Positions 12,901-20,059 of a stretch of DNA of 64,000 nucleotides are shown here, piece after piece (position 1 is the first letter of the stretch; the number at the start of each line of letters is the position of its first letter). The notes beneath the pieces are model-generated. The model was not told the DNA's origin, made no database searches, and saw nothing but the letters and a program-made list of their open reading frames with translations. The stretch covers positions 1-64,000 of the forward strand of contig JAUNPS010000014.1 of NCBI GenBank assembly GCA_030536575.1, in the 5' to 3' direction. The DNA comes from Eubacteriales bacterium (GTDB lineage Bacteria > Bacillota > Clostridia > Lachnospirales > Lachnospiraceae). The translations under genes were made by a program, and so were the position numbers.

Positions 12901-14057
12901 CCGACAAGGCAAACATGTTCCAGAAAGGCATTTTTGCCCAGCTGAATGAAAAGAAAAAGGAACTGGAAGTCCAGGGAAGAACGGTCTATAACCTGACGGT
13001 GGGGACGCCGGACTTCCAGCCCGCGCCGCATATCATGCAGGCGGTGACGGAAGCGGCCGAAAAGCCGGAGAATTACAAATATGCCCTGGAGGATAAGCCG
13101 GAGCTTGTGCAGGCGGTGAGGGATTTCTACCAGAAGCGTTTCGGGGTGGAGCTGGCGGCGAACGAGATTATGTCGATCAATGGTTCGCAGGAAGGCATGG
13201 CGCATTTTGCCTGGACGCTGTGTAATCCGGGGGATCTGGTTCTGGTGCCGAATCCGGGCTACCCGATTTTCAGCATCGGGCCTTCCCTGTGCGATGCCCG
13301 CACCTGGGAATATCCCCTTTACAAGGAGAATGGATACCTGCCGAAACTGGATGAGATTCCGGAAGAGATTGCGAAGGAGGCCCGATTTATGGTGGTTTCC
13401 TATCCGCTGAATCCGGTGTGCGCGGCAGCGGACGGCCGTTTCTATGAGAAACTGATCGCCTTCGCGAAAAAGTACGGGATCATCATCCTGCATGATAACG
13501 CATATTCTGATATTATCTACGGCGGAAGAGTGGGCGGGTCGTTCCTGGCCTACGAGGGCGCGAAAGAGGTGGGCGTGGAGTTCTACTCCCTGTCCAAGTC
13601 CTATAACCTGACCGGGGCACGGATTTCCTTCGTTGTAGGAAATGCGCAGATTGTCGAGAAATTTAAGACCATCCGCTCCCAGATCGACTACGGCGTGTTC
13701 CTGCCGGTGCAGTACGGCGCGATTGCGGCGCTGACGGGCCCCCAGGACGCGGTAAAGGCCCAGTGTGCGGAATATGAAGAGCGGATGAAGACGCTCTGCG
13801 GAGGCCTGCGCCGGATTGGATGGAATGTGCCGGACAGCGAGGGGACGATGTTTGTCTGGGCGCCGATTCCGGGAGGCTTTGAAACTTCGGAAGAGTTTTG
13901 CATGGAGCTGATGGAGCGGGCAGGCGTACTATGCACGCCGGGAAGCAGCTTCGGAAGCCTCGGAGAGGGCTATGTGCGGTTCGCGCTGGTGCTTCCGGCG
14001 GAAGAAATGCGGGAAGTCGTGCGGGCGGTAAAAGAAAGCGGAATTTTGCAGATGTGA
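9951..14057 (+). CDS. GtrA - YfhO membrane protein - class I aminotransferase triple fusion
   Basis: One uninterrupted frame of 1368 residues holds three units. Residues 1-135 are a GtrA-like four-helix domain of the kind linked to flipping of polyprenyl-phosphate sugars. Residues about 145-960 match YfhO-type multispanning proteins, which transfer sugars in cell-envelope or teichoic-acid glycosylation: many membrane helices, then an extracytoplasmic beta-rich part, then a last helix. Residues 975-1368 are a complete PLP aminotransferase of the LL-diaminopimelate/aspartate type, with NPGYP and the PLP lysine K1216 in YSLSKSYNLTGAR. The joint is a charged linker (EKKKQEQEKKK). The ATG at 12873 has GGAG nearby and could start a free 394-residue aminotransferase. 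Fusion against internal start cannot be settled from sequence. Confidence 0.85.
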   Translation: MIEFLKKLFRNQTIRYIFFGGCTTLVNLITYACVRNLAGLDVTLSGFVSVATSILFAYVVNKLFVFESKTKGLGGLLAEFFQFLGARFITMLIEVFGVVMLSGVWKLNDMVAKLLIQFIVLVLNYMFSKLYIFNDKKVKYTGREAAAQKRRRLQLALSFAIPSVTIAAAFALSGVFPFGDHGVLIIDSLHQYLPFFTEFHEKLANNETLLYSFGGGLGFNFWATYAYYLASPLNLIVTFFPKDAMMDVMALLIVIKIGICGLTFGWYMLEKKQYRNWLPVMFACMFALSSFIIGYYFNLMWLDSIAMLPLIMLGIERIVDGKSGRLFGLSLFYGLYCNYYIGFMLCFFSCLYFLVTWIGAKRVSVRSIAKSCLTFGWYALLAGGMAAVVLVPAYVNLGITESAEGGFPSTIKFYVKNLSQLTSQFAFVEPINIANDQIGVNAFCGVVTLITACLYVLDKKLSLRERLAKLGLLLFLYASFDINILNYIWHGFHTQNGLPNRFAFLYIALLLVMMADVLPHLRRMCWVRLAAGIALPLAFTGYAWKTGLGDRDTYVYLITLIQLAIYGIAFLVYRGRLVGKRNFVSFLSVFVTAEMVVTAVYGVSCNGTVSRQTYLDDQAAYEELIAEQGDTGFFRSDIDSTRMRNCNMYMGADGVVLFSSTMPAATVDLCKALGMEARTNKNGYSGLTKLVNDLFGVRYVVSRTSQSPRLYQMDQVGYVKPLSMYKNENALSLGYMVNGAVKDWDIYSGTYTEVQDQFIQLATGEDPIYSLNQAISMEEEEEYTIVLPAGMQVYVSVSQAVAELTISTPEYTKTINNYNNHLYDLGCFETEEAATISCSFKDGQSGPVEASVYVCSDADYQKVYEKLAANQLEITLFQDERIEGTITADEDGTMMLSLPYDEGWEIQVDGVTVEKFRIGEALTGVDLTAGTHTITMEYTPGGLIPGTILTILCAGLYFLSGMFEKKKQEQEKKKMEEKASLEFSDKANMFQKGIFAQLNEKKKELEVQGRTVYNLTVGTPDFQPAPHIMQAVTEAAEKPENYKYALEDKPELVQAVRDFYQKRFGVELAANEIMSINGSQEGMAHFAWTLCNPGDLVLVPNPGYPIFSIGPSLCDARTWEYPLYKENGYLPKLDEIPEEIAKEARFMVVSYPLNPVCAAADGRFYEKLIAFAKKYGIIILHDNAYSDIIYGGRVGGSFLAYEGAKEVGVEFYSLSKSYNLTGARISFVVGNAQIVEKFKTIRSQIDYGVFLPVQYGAIAALTGPQDAVKAQCAEYEERMKTLCGGLRRIGWNVPDSEGTMFVWAPIPGGFETSEEFCMELMERAGVLCTPGSSFGSLGEGYVRFALVLPAEEMREVVRAVKESGILQM

Positions 14058-14180
14058 GCGCGGGGAGTAGCTGCTCACGCACCGGCGGCGATACCGTTTG
14101 GGGATTTTAAAGTCAGCCGCCAGAGAGGATGAAAAGCGGCCGGGGACGTGTTTCGAGGGGCGTATTTAGGAAGAGTCGAA

Positions 14181-14240
14181 ATCGCGCCTTACTAAGACTT
14201 AGGCGCGAAGGCGCTCCTGAGCGTCTTAGTCGCAGTTAGG
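14181..14240 (+). repeat. Structured palindromic element in the gap before murB
   Basis: The gap from 14058 to 14436 has no credible gene. Its core is an 8-bp inverted repeat, ACTAAGAC (14191-14198) with GTCTTAGT (14223-14230), enclosing a second hairpin GCGC-GAAG-GCGC. GCGCCTT/AGGCGC at 14185-14206 is an alternative pairing. TTAG recurs several times around it. It looks like a repeat-type or structured-RNA element rather than a terminator, since no T tract follows. I saw no second copy in this window. Confidence 0.45.
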
Positions 14241-14347
14241 GGAAGTTTGACGATGACGTTGCCCCGTTCCCCGGAAGGTTTTCATTCGAATCGGTGGCGT
14301 CCGGTGATACGCATATAGAGCGTATAGAAAAAGAAACTGTTAAAGGG

Positions 14348-14376
14348 TTGCGTAATCGCCCGTTCTATTGTATGAT
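14348..14376 (+). promoter_or_regulatory. Vegetative promoter of the murB-rapZ-whiA-HPr operon
   Basis: TTGCGT and TATGAT are separated by 17 nt and lie about 60 nt before the GTG start of murB. The four genes that follow overlap or nearly touch, so this is probably the main operon promoter. Confidence 0.75.
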
Positions 14377-14436
14377 AAGAAACAGTAATCCAGTGAATCC
14401 GGATTACAGAGAATTCAAGAAAAGCAGGTAAAAACA

Positions 14437-15351
14437 GTGAATCAGGAATTATGGGAACAGCTCTGTGAGATCGTAGGAAGCGATCACACCCTTACCGACG
14501 AGCCGATGAAAAACCATACCACCTTTCGAATCGGCGGCCCGGCAGACTACTTCGTAAAGCCTCACAGCAAGGCAGAAATCGCCGCTGTCCTCAAGGCCTG
14601 CCGAAACGCCAACGAACCCTACTTCATCCTTGGAAACGGCAGTAATCTCCTGGTAGGCGACAACGGCTACCGGGGCCTGGTACTCCAAATCTTCAAAAAC
14701 TACTGCGATATCACCCAGGAAGGAGAACGCCTCCGTATCAAATCCGGCGCCCTCCTCTCCAAAGCAGCCAAAAAAGCCCTGGAATTCGGCCTGACCGGCC
14801 TGGAATTCGCCTCCGGCATCCCCGGCACCATGGGCGGCGCCATCTACATGAACGCCGGGGCCTACGGCAGCGAAATCCGCGACATCCTCACCGAGGCCAC
14901 CGTCCTCACCGAAGACCTGGAGATCCGCACGATCCCCGCCGCCGAACTGGAACTGGGCTACCGCACCAGCAACGTGGCGAAAAACGGCTGGATCGTCCTG
15001 GAAGCCGTCCTCACCCTGAAAAAAGGAAGCCGCACCGAAATCCAGGCCCGCATGGACGAACTGAAGAACCGCCGCATCACAAAACAGCCCCTGGAATACC
15101 CCAGCGCCGGAAGCACCTTCAAGCGCCCGGAAGGGTATTTCGCCGGAAAGCTGATCATGGACTCTGGCCTTGCCGGATATACCGTGGGCGGCGCGCAGGT
15201 TTCCGAAAAGCACTGCGGCTTTGTGATCAATACCGGAAACGCCACGGCCAAAGATGTGACCGACCTGATGAAGGCCGTCACCGACACCGTGTACGAAAAA
15301 TTTCAGGTCCGGCTGGAACCGGAAGTACGTTTATTGGGAGAATTCTTATGA
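14437..15351 (+). CDS. murB: UDP-N-acetylenolpyruvoylglucosamine reductase (MurB)
   Basis: FAD enzyme that reduces UDP-GlcNAc-enolpyruvate to UDP-MurNAc with NADPH, the second committed step of peptidoglycan synthesis. The 304 residues fit the short type II MurB. FAD-binding motifs are HTTFRIGGPADYF, GNGSNLLVGD and ASGIPGTMGGAIYMNAGAYG. The catalytic region has GYRTS and SAGSTFKRPEG, with the late Glu in EPEVRLLGEF. The start is GTG; the ribosome site is weak (GCAGG). Codons are almost all C-ending, unlike the neighbouring genes. The stop overlaps the next start by 4 nt. Confidence 0.97.
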   Translation: MNQELWEQLCEIVGSDHTLTDEPMKNHTTFRIGGPADYFVKPHSKAEIAAVLKACRNANEPYFILGNGSNLLVGDNGYRGLVLQIFKNYCDITQEGERLRIKSGALLSKAAKKALEFGLTGLEFASGIPGTMGGAIYMNAGAYGSEIRDILTEATVLTEDLEIRTIPAAELELGYRTSNVAKNGWIVLEAVLTLKKGSRTEIQARMDELKNRRITKQPLEYPSAGSTFKRPEGYFAGKLIMDSGLAGYTVGGAQVSEKHCGFVINTGNATAKDVTDLMKAVTDTVYEKFQVRLEPEVRLLGEFL

Positions 15352-16205
15352 GATTTGTGATCGTCACAGGCATGTCAGGCGCCGGAAAAAGTACGGCCCT
15401 GAAAATGCTGGAGGACATGGGCTATTTTTGTGTGGATAATCTTCCCATCGCCCTGGTGGGAAAATTCGTGGAGCTTGCCTGCTCCCCCGGCGGAGAGATT
15501 AACCGGGTGGCCTTAGGCGTCGATATTCGAAGCGGGCAGGCCTTAGGGGAACTGGAAGCCGTTTTAGAGCAGCTCACCATGGGCGGGATTTCCTACGAAA
15601 TCCTGTTTCTGGACGCCTCCGACGCGGTTCTGGTCAAACGCTATAAAGAAACCCGCCGCAGCCATCCCCTGGCGAAAGGCGGCCGCGTGGACAAGGGGAT
15701 CGCCGAAGAACGCGAAAAGCTTGCCTTCCTGAAAAAGCACGCGGACTACATCCTGGACACCAGCCAGCTTCTGACCAGAGAGCTGAACCAGGAACTCGAC
15801 AAAATTTTCATGCAGAACCAGGAATTCAAAAACCTGATGATCACCGTGCTCTCCTTCGGGTTCAAATACGGCATCCCCCAGGACTGCGACCTGGTCTTTG
15901 ACGTCCGGTTCCTGCCAAATCCATTTTACATAGAGGGCCTGCGGGGAAAGACCGGAAATGACCAGGAAGTTCAGGACTACGTGATGGGCTTCGAACTCTC
16001 CCACGTTTTTCTGGACAAGCTGACCGACCTGCTGGATTTCCTGATCCCAAACTATGTGTTGGAAGGAAAGAACCAGTTAGTCATCGGCGTGGGCTGCACC
16101 GGAGGAAAACACCGTTCCGTGACCCTGGCAAACCGCTTGTTCGAGCGGCTGAACCGCCAGAAAGAATACGGCGTGCGGCTGGAGCACCGGGATATCCGGA
16201 AATAG
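15348..16205 (+). CDS. rapZ: RNase adapter / nucleotide-binding protein RapZ (YvcJ)
   Basis: P-loop protein of 285 residues. The E. coli relative controls glucosamine-6-phosphate synthase mRNA turnover; the B. subtilis relative YvcJ hydrolyses nucleotides and affects competence and late envelope functions. The Walker A motif is GMSGAGKS at residues 8-15. The conserved C-terminal half has GVGCTGGKHRSV, the likely ligand-binding loop. The ATG overlaps the murB stop (ATGA), so translation is coupled. The rapZ-whiA-HPr order is typical of Firmicutes. Confidence 0.95.
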   Translation: MRFVIVTGMSGAGKSTALKMLEDMGYFCVDNLPIALVGKFVELACSPGGEINRVALGVDIRSGQALGELEAVLEQLTMGGISYEILFLDASDAVLVKRYKETRRSHPLAKGGRVDKGIAEEREKLAFLKKHADYILDTSQLLTRELNQELDKIFMQNQEFKNLMITVLSFGFKYGIPQDCDLVFDVRFLPNPFYIEGLRGKTGNDQEVQDYVMGFELSHVFLDKLTDLLDFLIPNYVLEGKNQLVIGVGCTGGKHRSVTLANRLFERLNRQKEYGVRLEHRDIRK

Positions 16206-16215
16206 AGGTGATCGT

Positions 16216-17184
16216 TTGTCATTTTCCAGCGAAGTAAAAGAAGAACTCTCCAGGCAGGTAAGCCCGGCCAGACATTGCCAGATCGCCGAGATTTCCGCCA
16301 TCATCAGCATGTGCGGTGGAGTCGTCATTTCCAGCGGCGACCGCTACAGCCTGAAAATTCATACGGAAAATCTTTCCGTAGCGAGAAAGTACTTTACATT
16401 ATTGAAAAAAACCTTTAATATAGATACGGAAGTATCCATCCGCCAGAACATGGGGACGCGGAAAACCCGCGTATACAGCGTTCTGGTAAAGAGCCACGAA
16501 GACACCGTCCGAATCCTGAAGGCGGCGAAGCTTGTCGATACCGGGCTGGAAATCCGGGAGAATTTTTCCGTAGCGGATAATCTGATCATCCAGCGCTCCT
16601 GCTGTAAGCGCGCATTTATACGCGGCGCGTTTCTGGCCGCCGGTTCCATCAGCGATCCGAGGAAATCCTACCATTTCGAGATCGTCTGCACCAGCCAGGA
16701 AAAGGCGGAGCAGTTGATTGCCATCATCAATTCTTTTGACATGGACGCAAAAATGGTATTGCGAAAAAAATATTTTGTGGTATATTTGAAAGAGGGCGCC
16801 CAGATCGTCGATCTTTTGAATGTGATGGAGGCCCACATTGCCCTGATGAATCTGGAAAACGTCCGGATTCTGAAGGAAATGCGTAACTCCGTGAACCGAA
16901 AGGTAAACTGCGAGACAGCCAATATCCAGAAAACCGTGAGCGCTGCCGTAAAGCAGATCGAAGACATCCGGTATATTCAAAAGACGATCGGGTTTGACAA
17001 ACTCTCCGAAGGACTGGAAGAGATTGCAAAACTCCGACTGGAACAACCGGAGGCGACATTAAAAGAGCTTGGAAAAATGCTCGCCGTACCGGTAGGAAAG
17101 TCCGGAGTAAACCATAGATTGAGGAAACTAAGCATGTTAGCAGACGAGCTAAGAGAGAGTAAGGAGGAGGAACATTATGATTAA
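16216..17184 (+). CDS. whiA: Sporulation/division regulator WhiA
   Basis: WhiA-family DNA-binding protein of 322 residues, with an N-terminal LAGLIDADG-like fold that has lost endonuclease function and a C-terminal helix-turn-helix around residues 225-315. It begins MSFSSEVKEELSRQ, the family signature start. In Bacillus it influences cell division and chromosome segregation; in Streptomyces it controls sporulation. The start is TTG, chosen because GAGGTGAT precedes it and the family N-terminus begins there. It follows rapZ by 10 nt and overlaps the HPr gene by 8 nt. Confidence 0.95.
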   Translation: MSFSSEVKEELSRQVSPARHCQIAEISAIISMCGGVVISSGDRYSLKIHTENLSVARKYFTLLKKTFNIDTEVSIRQNMGTRKTRVYSVLVKSHEDTVRILKAAKLVDTGLEIRENFSVADNLIIQRSCCKRAFIRGAFLAAGSISDPRKSYHFEIVCTSQEKAEQLIAIINSFDMDAKMVLRKKYFVVYLKEGAQIVDLLNVMEAHIALMNLENVRILKEMRNSVNRKVNCETANIQKTVSAAVKQIEDIRYIQKTIGFDKLSEGLEEIAKLRLEQPEATLKELGKMLAVPVGKSGVNHRLRKLSMLADELRESKEEEHYD

Positions 17185-17434
17185 GAAACCAATCACCATT
17201 CAGATTCCAAGCGGCCTTGAAGCGAGACCTGTCGCTTTGCTGGTACAAGTGGCGAGCCAGTACGAAAGCGAGATCTACGTTGAAAGCGAGGCGAAGCGCG
17301 TCAACGCAAAGAGCATCATGGGTATGATGACGCTGGGACTGAACGCCGGAGAGAACATCACGGTGACGGCGAACGGCGGCGACGAAAAAGAAGCCATGGA
17401 CGATATTGAGAAATATCTGAGCGGAAAAGAATAA
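17177..17434 (+). CDS. HPr/Crh-like protein with Glu in place of the active-site His
   Basis: 85-residue HPr-fold protein. True HPr carries phosphate on His15 within GLHARPA; here the motif reads GLEARPVAL, with Glu15. The regulatory Ser46 is present in KSIMGMM, where HPr kinase would act. That pattern resembles Crh, the catabolite-repression paralogue in which His15 is Gln, so the likely role is in CcpA-dependent carbon control or WhiA-linked regulation, not sugar transport. AAGGAGGAGG precedes the ATG, which overlaps the whiA end. Confidence 0.88.
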   Translation: MIKKPITIQIPSGLEARPVALLVQVASQYESEIYVESEAKRVNAKSIMGMMTLGLNAGENITVTANGGDEKEAMDDIEKYLSGKE

Positions 17435-17455
17435 GAGCGGTCAAAACAAAGACTG

Positions 17456-17516
17456 AATACCCCGTGGTACTGAAGCACCGAAAATCCGGCGCTCTGTCAG
17501 CTTGCTGCGGGGTATT
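17456..17516 (+). terminator. Long hairpin, probable end of the murB-HPr operon
   Basis: A 9-bp perfect stem, AATACCCCG with CGGGGTATT, encloses 43 nt that can fold further (GGT...ACC, GCGC...). The trailing tract TCGATTT is poor in T, so termination strength is uncertain. It may instead be a structured 3' end. Confidence 0.5.
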
Positions 17517-17602
17517 TCGATTTAACAGGAAAACAGCCTTTTTCCGGACAGAGAAAAACGGGGTTTGGAAATGGCGGCACAGAGATTTGAAAAGGAGAAG
17601 GG

Positions 17603-18451
17603 ATGTATCAGTATAATCTAGTTCAATGGTTCTTATTTTTTTATTTTTACTGTTTCTGCGGCTGGGTCTGGGAGAGCTGCTATGTGTCCGTGCTGAAACG
17701 GCATTGGGTGAACCGCGGCTTCCTGCATGGCCCTATGCTGCCGATCTACGGCTTTGGCGCGGTGACGATCCTGATGCTGACCATTCAGGTGAAAGAAAAT
17801 ATTGCGCTGGTCTTTTTACTCGGAATGATCGGGGCGACGATTCTCGAATACGTGACCGGAGCCCTGATGGAAAAGCTTTTCCATGTCCGCTACTGGGACT
17901 ACAGCAATCATAAGCTGAATCTGAACGGCCATATCTGCCTGGCGTGTTCCATTGGCTGGGGATTTTTCTCCATCCTTCTGGTGGAAGTCTTACATACGCC
18001 GGTGGAAGGCCTGATCCTCCGGATTCCCATGGAATATGCGGTCTGGATCAACGCGGTGATTTCCATCGTATTTACCGTCGATACGGCGCTGTCCGTAAGA
18101 GAAGCCCTGGATCTGAAAGAACTGCTGAAGTCGATGACCCAGAACAGCCAGGAACTCCAGCGCCTGCAGAAACGCATCGACGTCGTCCTGGCCTTCCTGG
18201 AGGATGATTCCGGAAAGATCCGGGAGCGGATGGGACAGAGTCTGGAGCAGATCAAGATGACGGCCGAGATGGAAGGCCTGAAACAGGAAATCGAGCGACT
18301 GCGAAAGCAGGGCCTGCCTGGCAGGAACCAGCTTTACCGGCAGGCATCCCGAATTTTAAAACGAAATCCGGGATCGATTTCGGCAAAGTATAAGAAAGCC
18401 CTGGAAGATGTAAAAGAAGCATTTGAGAAGAAAACGGAGGAAAAGGAATGA
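17603..18451 (+). CDS. Putative ABC transporter permease, CmpB family membrane protein
   Basis: 282 residues. The N-terminal 160 contain about five membrane helices, with the family features FCGWVWESCYVSV near residue 20 and FLHGPMLPIYGFGA near 45. This matches the PF06541-type family annotated as putative ABC permease, whose biochemical role is unknown. Residues 160-282 form a charged, coiled-coil-rich cytoplasmic tail with repeated LKQEIERLRKQ-like heptads. The ATG follows AAAAGGAGAAGG. The stop overlaps the deacetylase start by 4 nt, so the two are co-translated. Confidence 0.75.
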   Translation: MYQYNLVQWFLFFYFYCFCGWVWESCYVSVLKRHWVNRGFLHGPMLPIYGFGAVTILMLTIQVKENIALVFLLGMIGATILEYVTGALMEKLFHVRYWDYSNHKLNLNGHICLACSIGWGFFSILLVEVLHTPVEGLILRIPMEYAVWINAVISIVFTVDTALSVREALDLKELLKSMTQNSQELQRLQKRIDVVLAFLEDDSGKIRERMGQSLEQIKMTAEMEGLKQEIERLRKQGLPGRNQLYRQASRILKRNPGSISAKYKKALEDVKEAFEKKTEEKE

Positions 18452-19254
18452 CACAGCCAATGCACATTTTGTATACCTGTTTTCCGGAAGGAAAGCATAA
18501 AGTCCTGACCATGAGCTATGACGACGGAACCCTGGCGGACCGCCGCCTGGTGGAGATTTTCCGGAAATATGGAATCCGGGGAACCTTCCACTTAAATTCC
18601 GGGCTCTGCGGAAAAGAGCGGATTCCAAAGGAGGAGTGGAAGGCCTTGTATGAAGGACAGGAAATTTCCTGCCATACCGTCCTGCATCCGACGATCGAAC
18701 GGTCGCCCATTGACCAGGTGGCCGTGCAGGTTTTGGAAGACCGGAGAGAGCTGGAGCGGGTTGCCGGGTATCCGGTGCGGGGCATGTCCTACCCGAACGG
18801 TTCCTACACGGAAGAAATCGTGCGGCTGCTCCCCATGCTGGGGATCGAATACTGCCGGGTCGTCGGCGATACCGATGACTTCGGGATGCCGGAGAATTAC
18901 CTTACCTGGAAGGCGACCTGCCACCATAACCATAATCTGATCGAAAACGGGAAGCGCTTCCTGGCATTGGATAAAAAGCAGTACCTTTATCTGATGTACG
19001 TCTGGGGCCACAGCTTCGAGTTTGACCGGCAGGGGAACTGGGAGCTGATCGAAGAATTCTGTGAGATGATGGCGGGGAAGGACGATATCTGGTATGCGAC
19101 GAATATTGAGATCGTGGATTATATGAAAGCGGCGAAGAATTTGAAGTTTACCGTGGACGGCGACCGGGTTTATAATCCGGGGGCGGCTTCGGTGTGGATC
19201 AGTGTGGATGGGGAGATACGGGAAGTGCCGGGAGGAGCGATGATAAGGATTTAA
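18448..19254 (+). CDS. Polysaccharide deacetylase family protein
   Basis: NodB-fold carbohydrate esterase (CE4-like) of 268 residues, expected to remove acetyl groups from sugars. Motif 1 is SYDDG near residue 26. Motif 2, the metal-binding histidine pair, is SCHTVLHPT near 73-81. GMSYPNGSY corresponds to motif 3, and WGHSFEF near 187 to a late substrate-site motif. There is no signal peptide or membrane anchor, unlike cell-wall deacetylases, so a cytoplasmic oligosaccharide substrate is more likely. It is translationally coupled to the membrane protein before it. Confidence 0.85.
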   Translation: MTQPMHILYTCFPEGKHKVLTMSYDDGTLADRRLVEIFRKYGIRGTFHLNSGLCGKERIPKEEWKALYEGQEISCHTVLHPTIERSPIDQVAVQVLEDRRELERVAGYPVRGMSYPNGSYTEEIVRLLPMLGIEYCRVVGDTDDFGMPENYLTWKATCHHNHNLIENGKRFLALDKKQYLYLMYVWGHSFEFDRQGNWELIEEFCEMMAGKDDIWYATNIEIVDYMKAAKNLKFTVDGDRVYNPGAASVWISVDGEIREVPGGAMIRI

Positions 19255-19261
19255 GCCAGCC

Positions 19262-20059
19262 ATGAACCTCCTGATCGTAAACGACGAAATCCGTACTGCG
19301 GAAATCATGAAAAAAGAAATCCCCTGGCCAGCCTACGGCATCACCCAAGTCACAACCGCCTACGACGCCCCAGCAGGAAAACGAATCATCCAACAAACCA
19401 CGATCGATCTCATCCTCTGCGATATCGAAATGCCCGGCGAAAGCGGCCTGGAACTGATCCGCTGGGTGCGGGAGCAAAACTATGAGATTGAATGCATCTT
19501 CCTGACCTGCCACGCCAACTTTGCCTACGCCCAGGAAGCCATCGGCCTGGACTGCCAGGATTACATCCTGATGCCGGCCGAATACGAACAGATCGGCCAG
19601 GCCGTCGCCAAAGTCGTCCGCCGCATCGAAGAAAAGCGAAACATCCACCGTTACAAGGAATACGGCGAAGCCTATATCCGGGAAAAAAGCCAGACAGAGA
19701 CCAAACAGAAAGGGAAAAAGCTATCCGCAGAGGAGCTGATGACGGAAGTGAAGGCCTATGTTATGGAACATATCAGCGACAGCACGCTGACCGTTGGCAG
19801 CATTGCGGAAGCCTTTTATTTTCATCCGGTTTACTTAAACCGTGTGTTCAAACAGCAGCAGTCGATCCCATTGTCCCAATATATCCTGAATAAACGGATG
19901 GAACTGGCCGCTGCCTTGCTTACAGAAGGAAAGATGAGCAGCAAAGACGTGGCCGAACAGGTCGGTTACGGCTATTACGAGAATTTCCACCATATGTTCA
20001 AAAAAGTTTACGGCTGCACACCCGCGCAGTACCAGGAATTACACGCGGAGGGCAAATGA
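19262..20059 (+). CDS. Response regulator with AraC-type DNA-binding domain (short YesN type)
   Basis: Residues 1-120 form a receiver domain, with acidic D8-E9, the phosphoacceptor D54 in LILCDIEMP, and T82-C83 in IFLTCHA. The usual Lys after the fifth strand is replaced: YILMP instead of YLLKP. Residues about 160-262 are two AraC helix-turn-helix units ending GYGYYENFHHMFKKVYGCTPAQYQ. At 265 residues it is much shorter than the classic YesN regulators because the central linker domain is missing. The start has only a weak ribosome site. It overlaps the kinase gene by 4 nt and probably drives the sugar importer downstream. Confidence 0.92.
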   Translation: MNLLIVNDEIRTAEIMKKEIPWPAYGITQVTTAYDAPAGKRIIQQTTIDLILCDIEMPGESGLELIRWVREQNYEIECIFLTCHANFAYAQEAIGLDCQDYILMPAEYEQIGQAVAKVVRRIEEKRNIHRYKEYGEAYIREKSQTETKQKGKKLSAEELMTEVKAYVMEHISDSTLTVGSIAEAFYFHPVYLNRVFKQQQSIPLSQYILNKRMELAAALLTEGKMSSKDVAEQVGYGYYENFHHMFKKVYGCTPAQYQELHAEGK

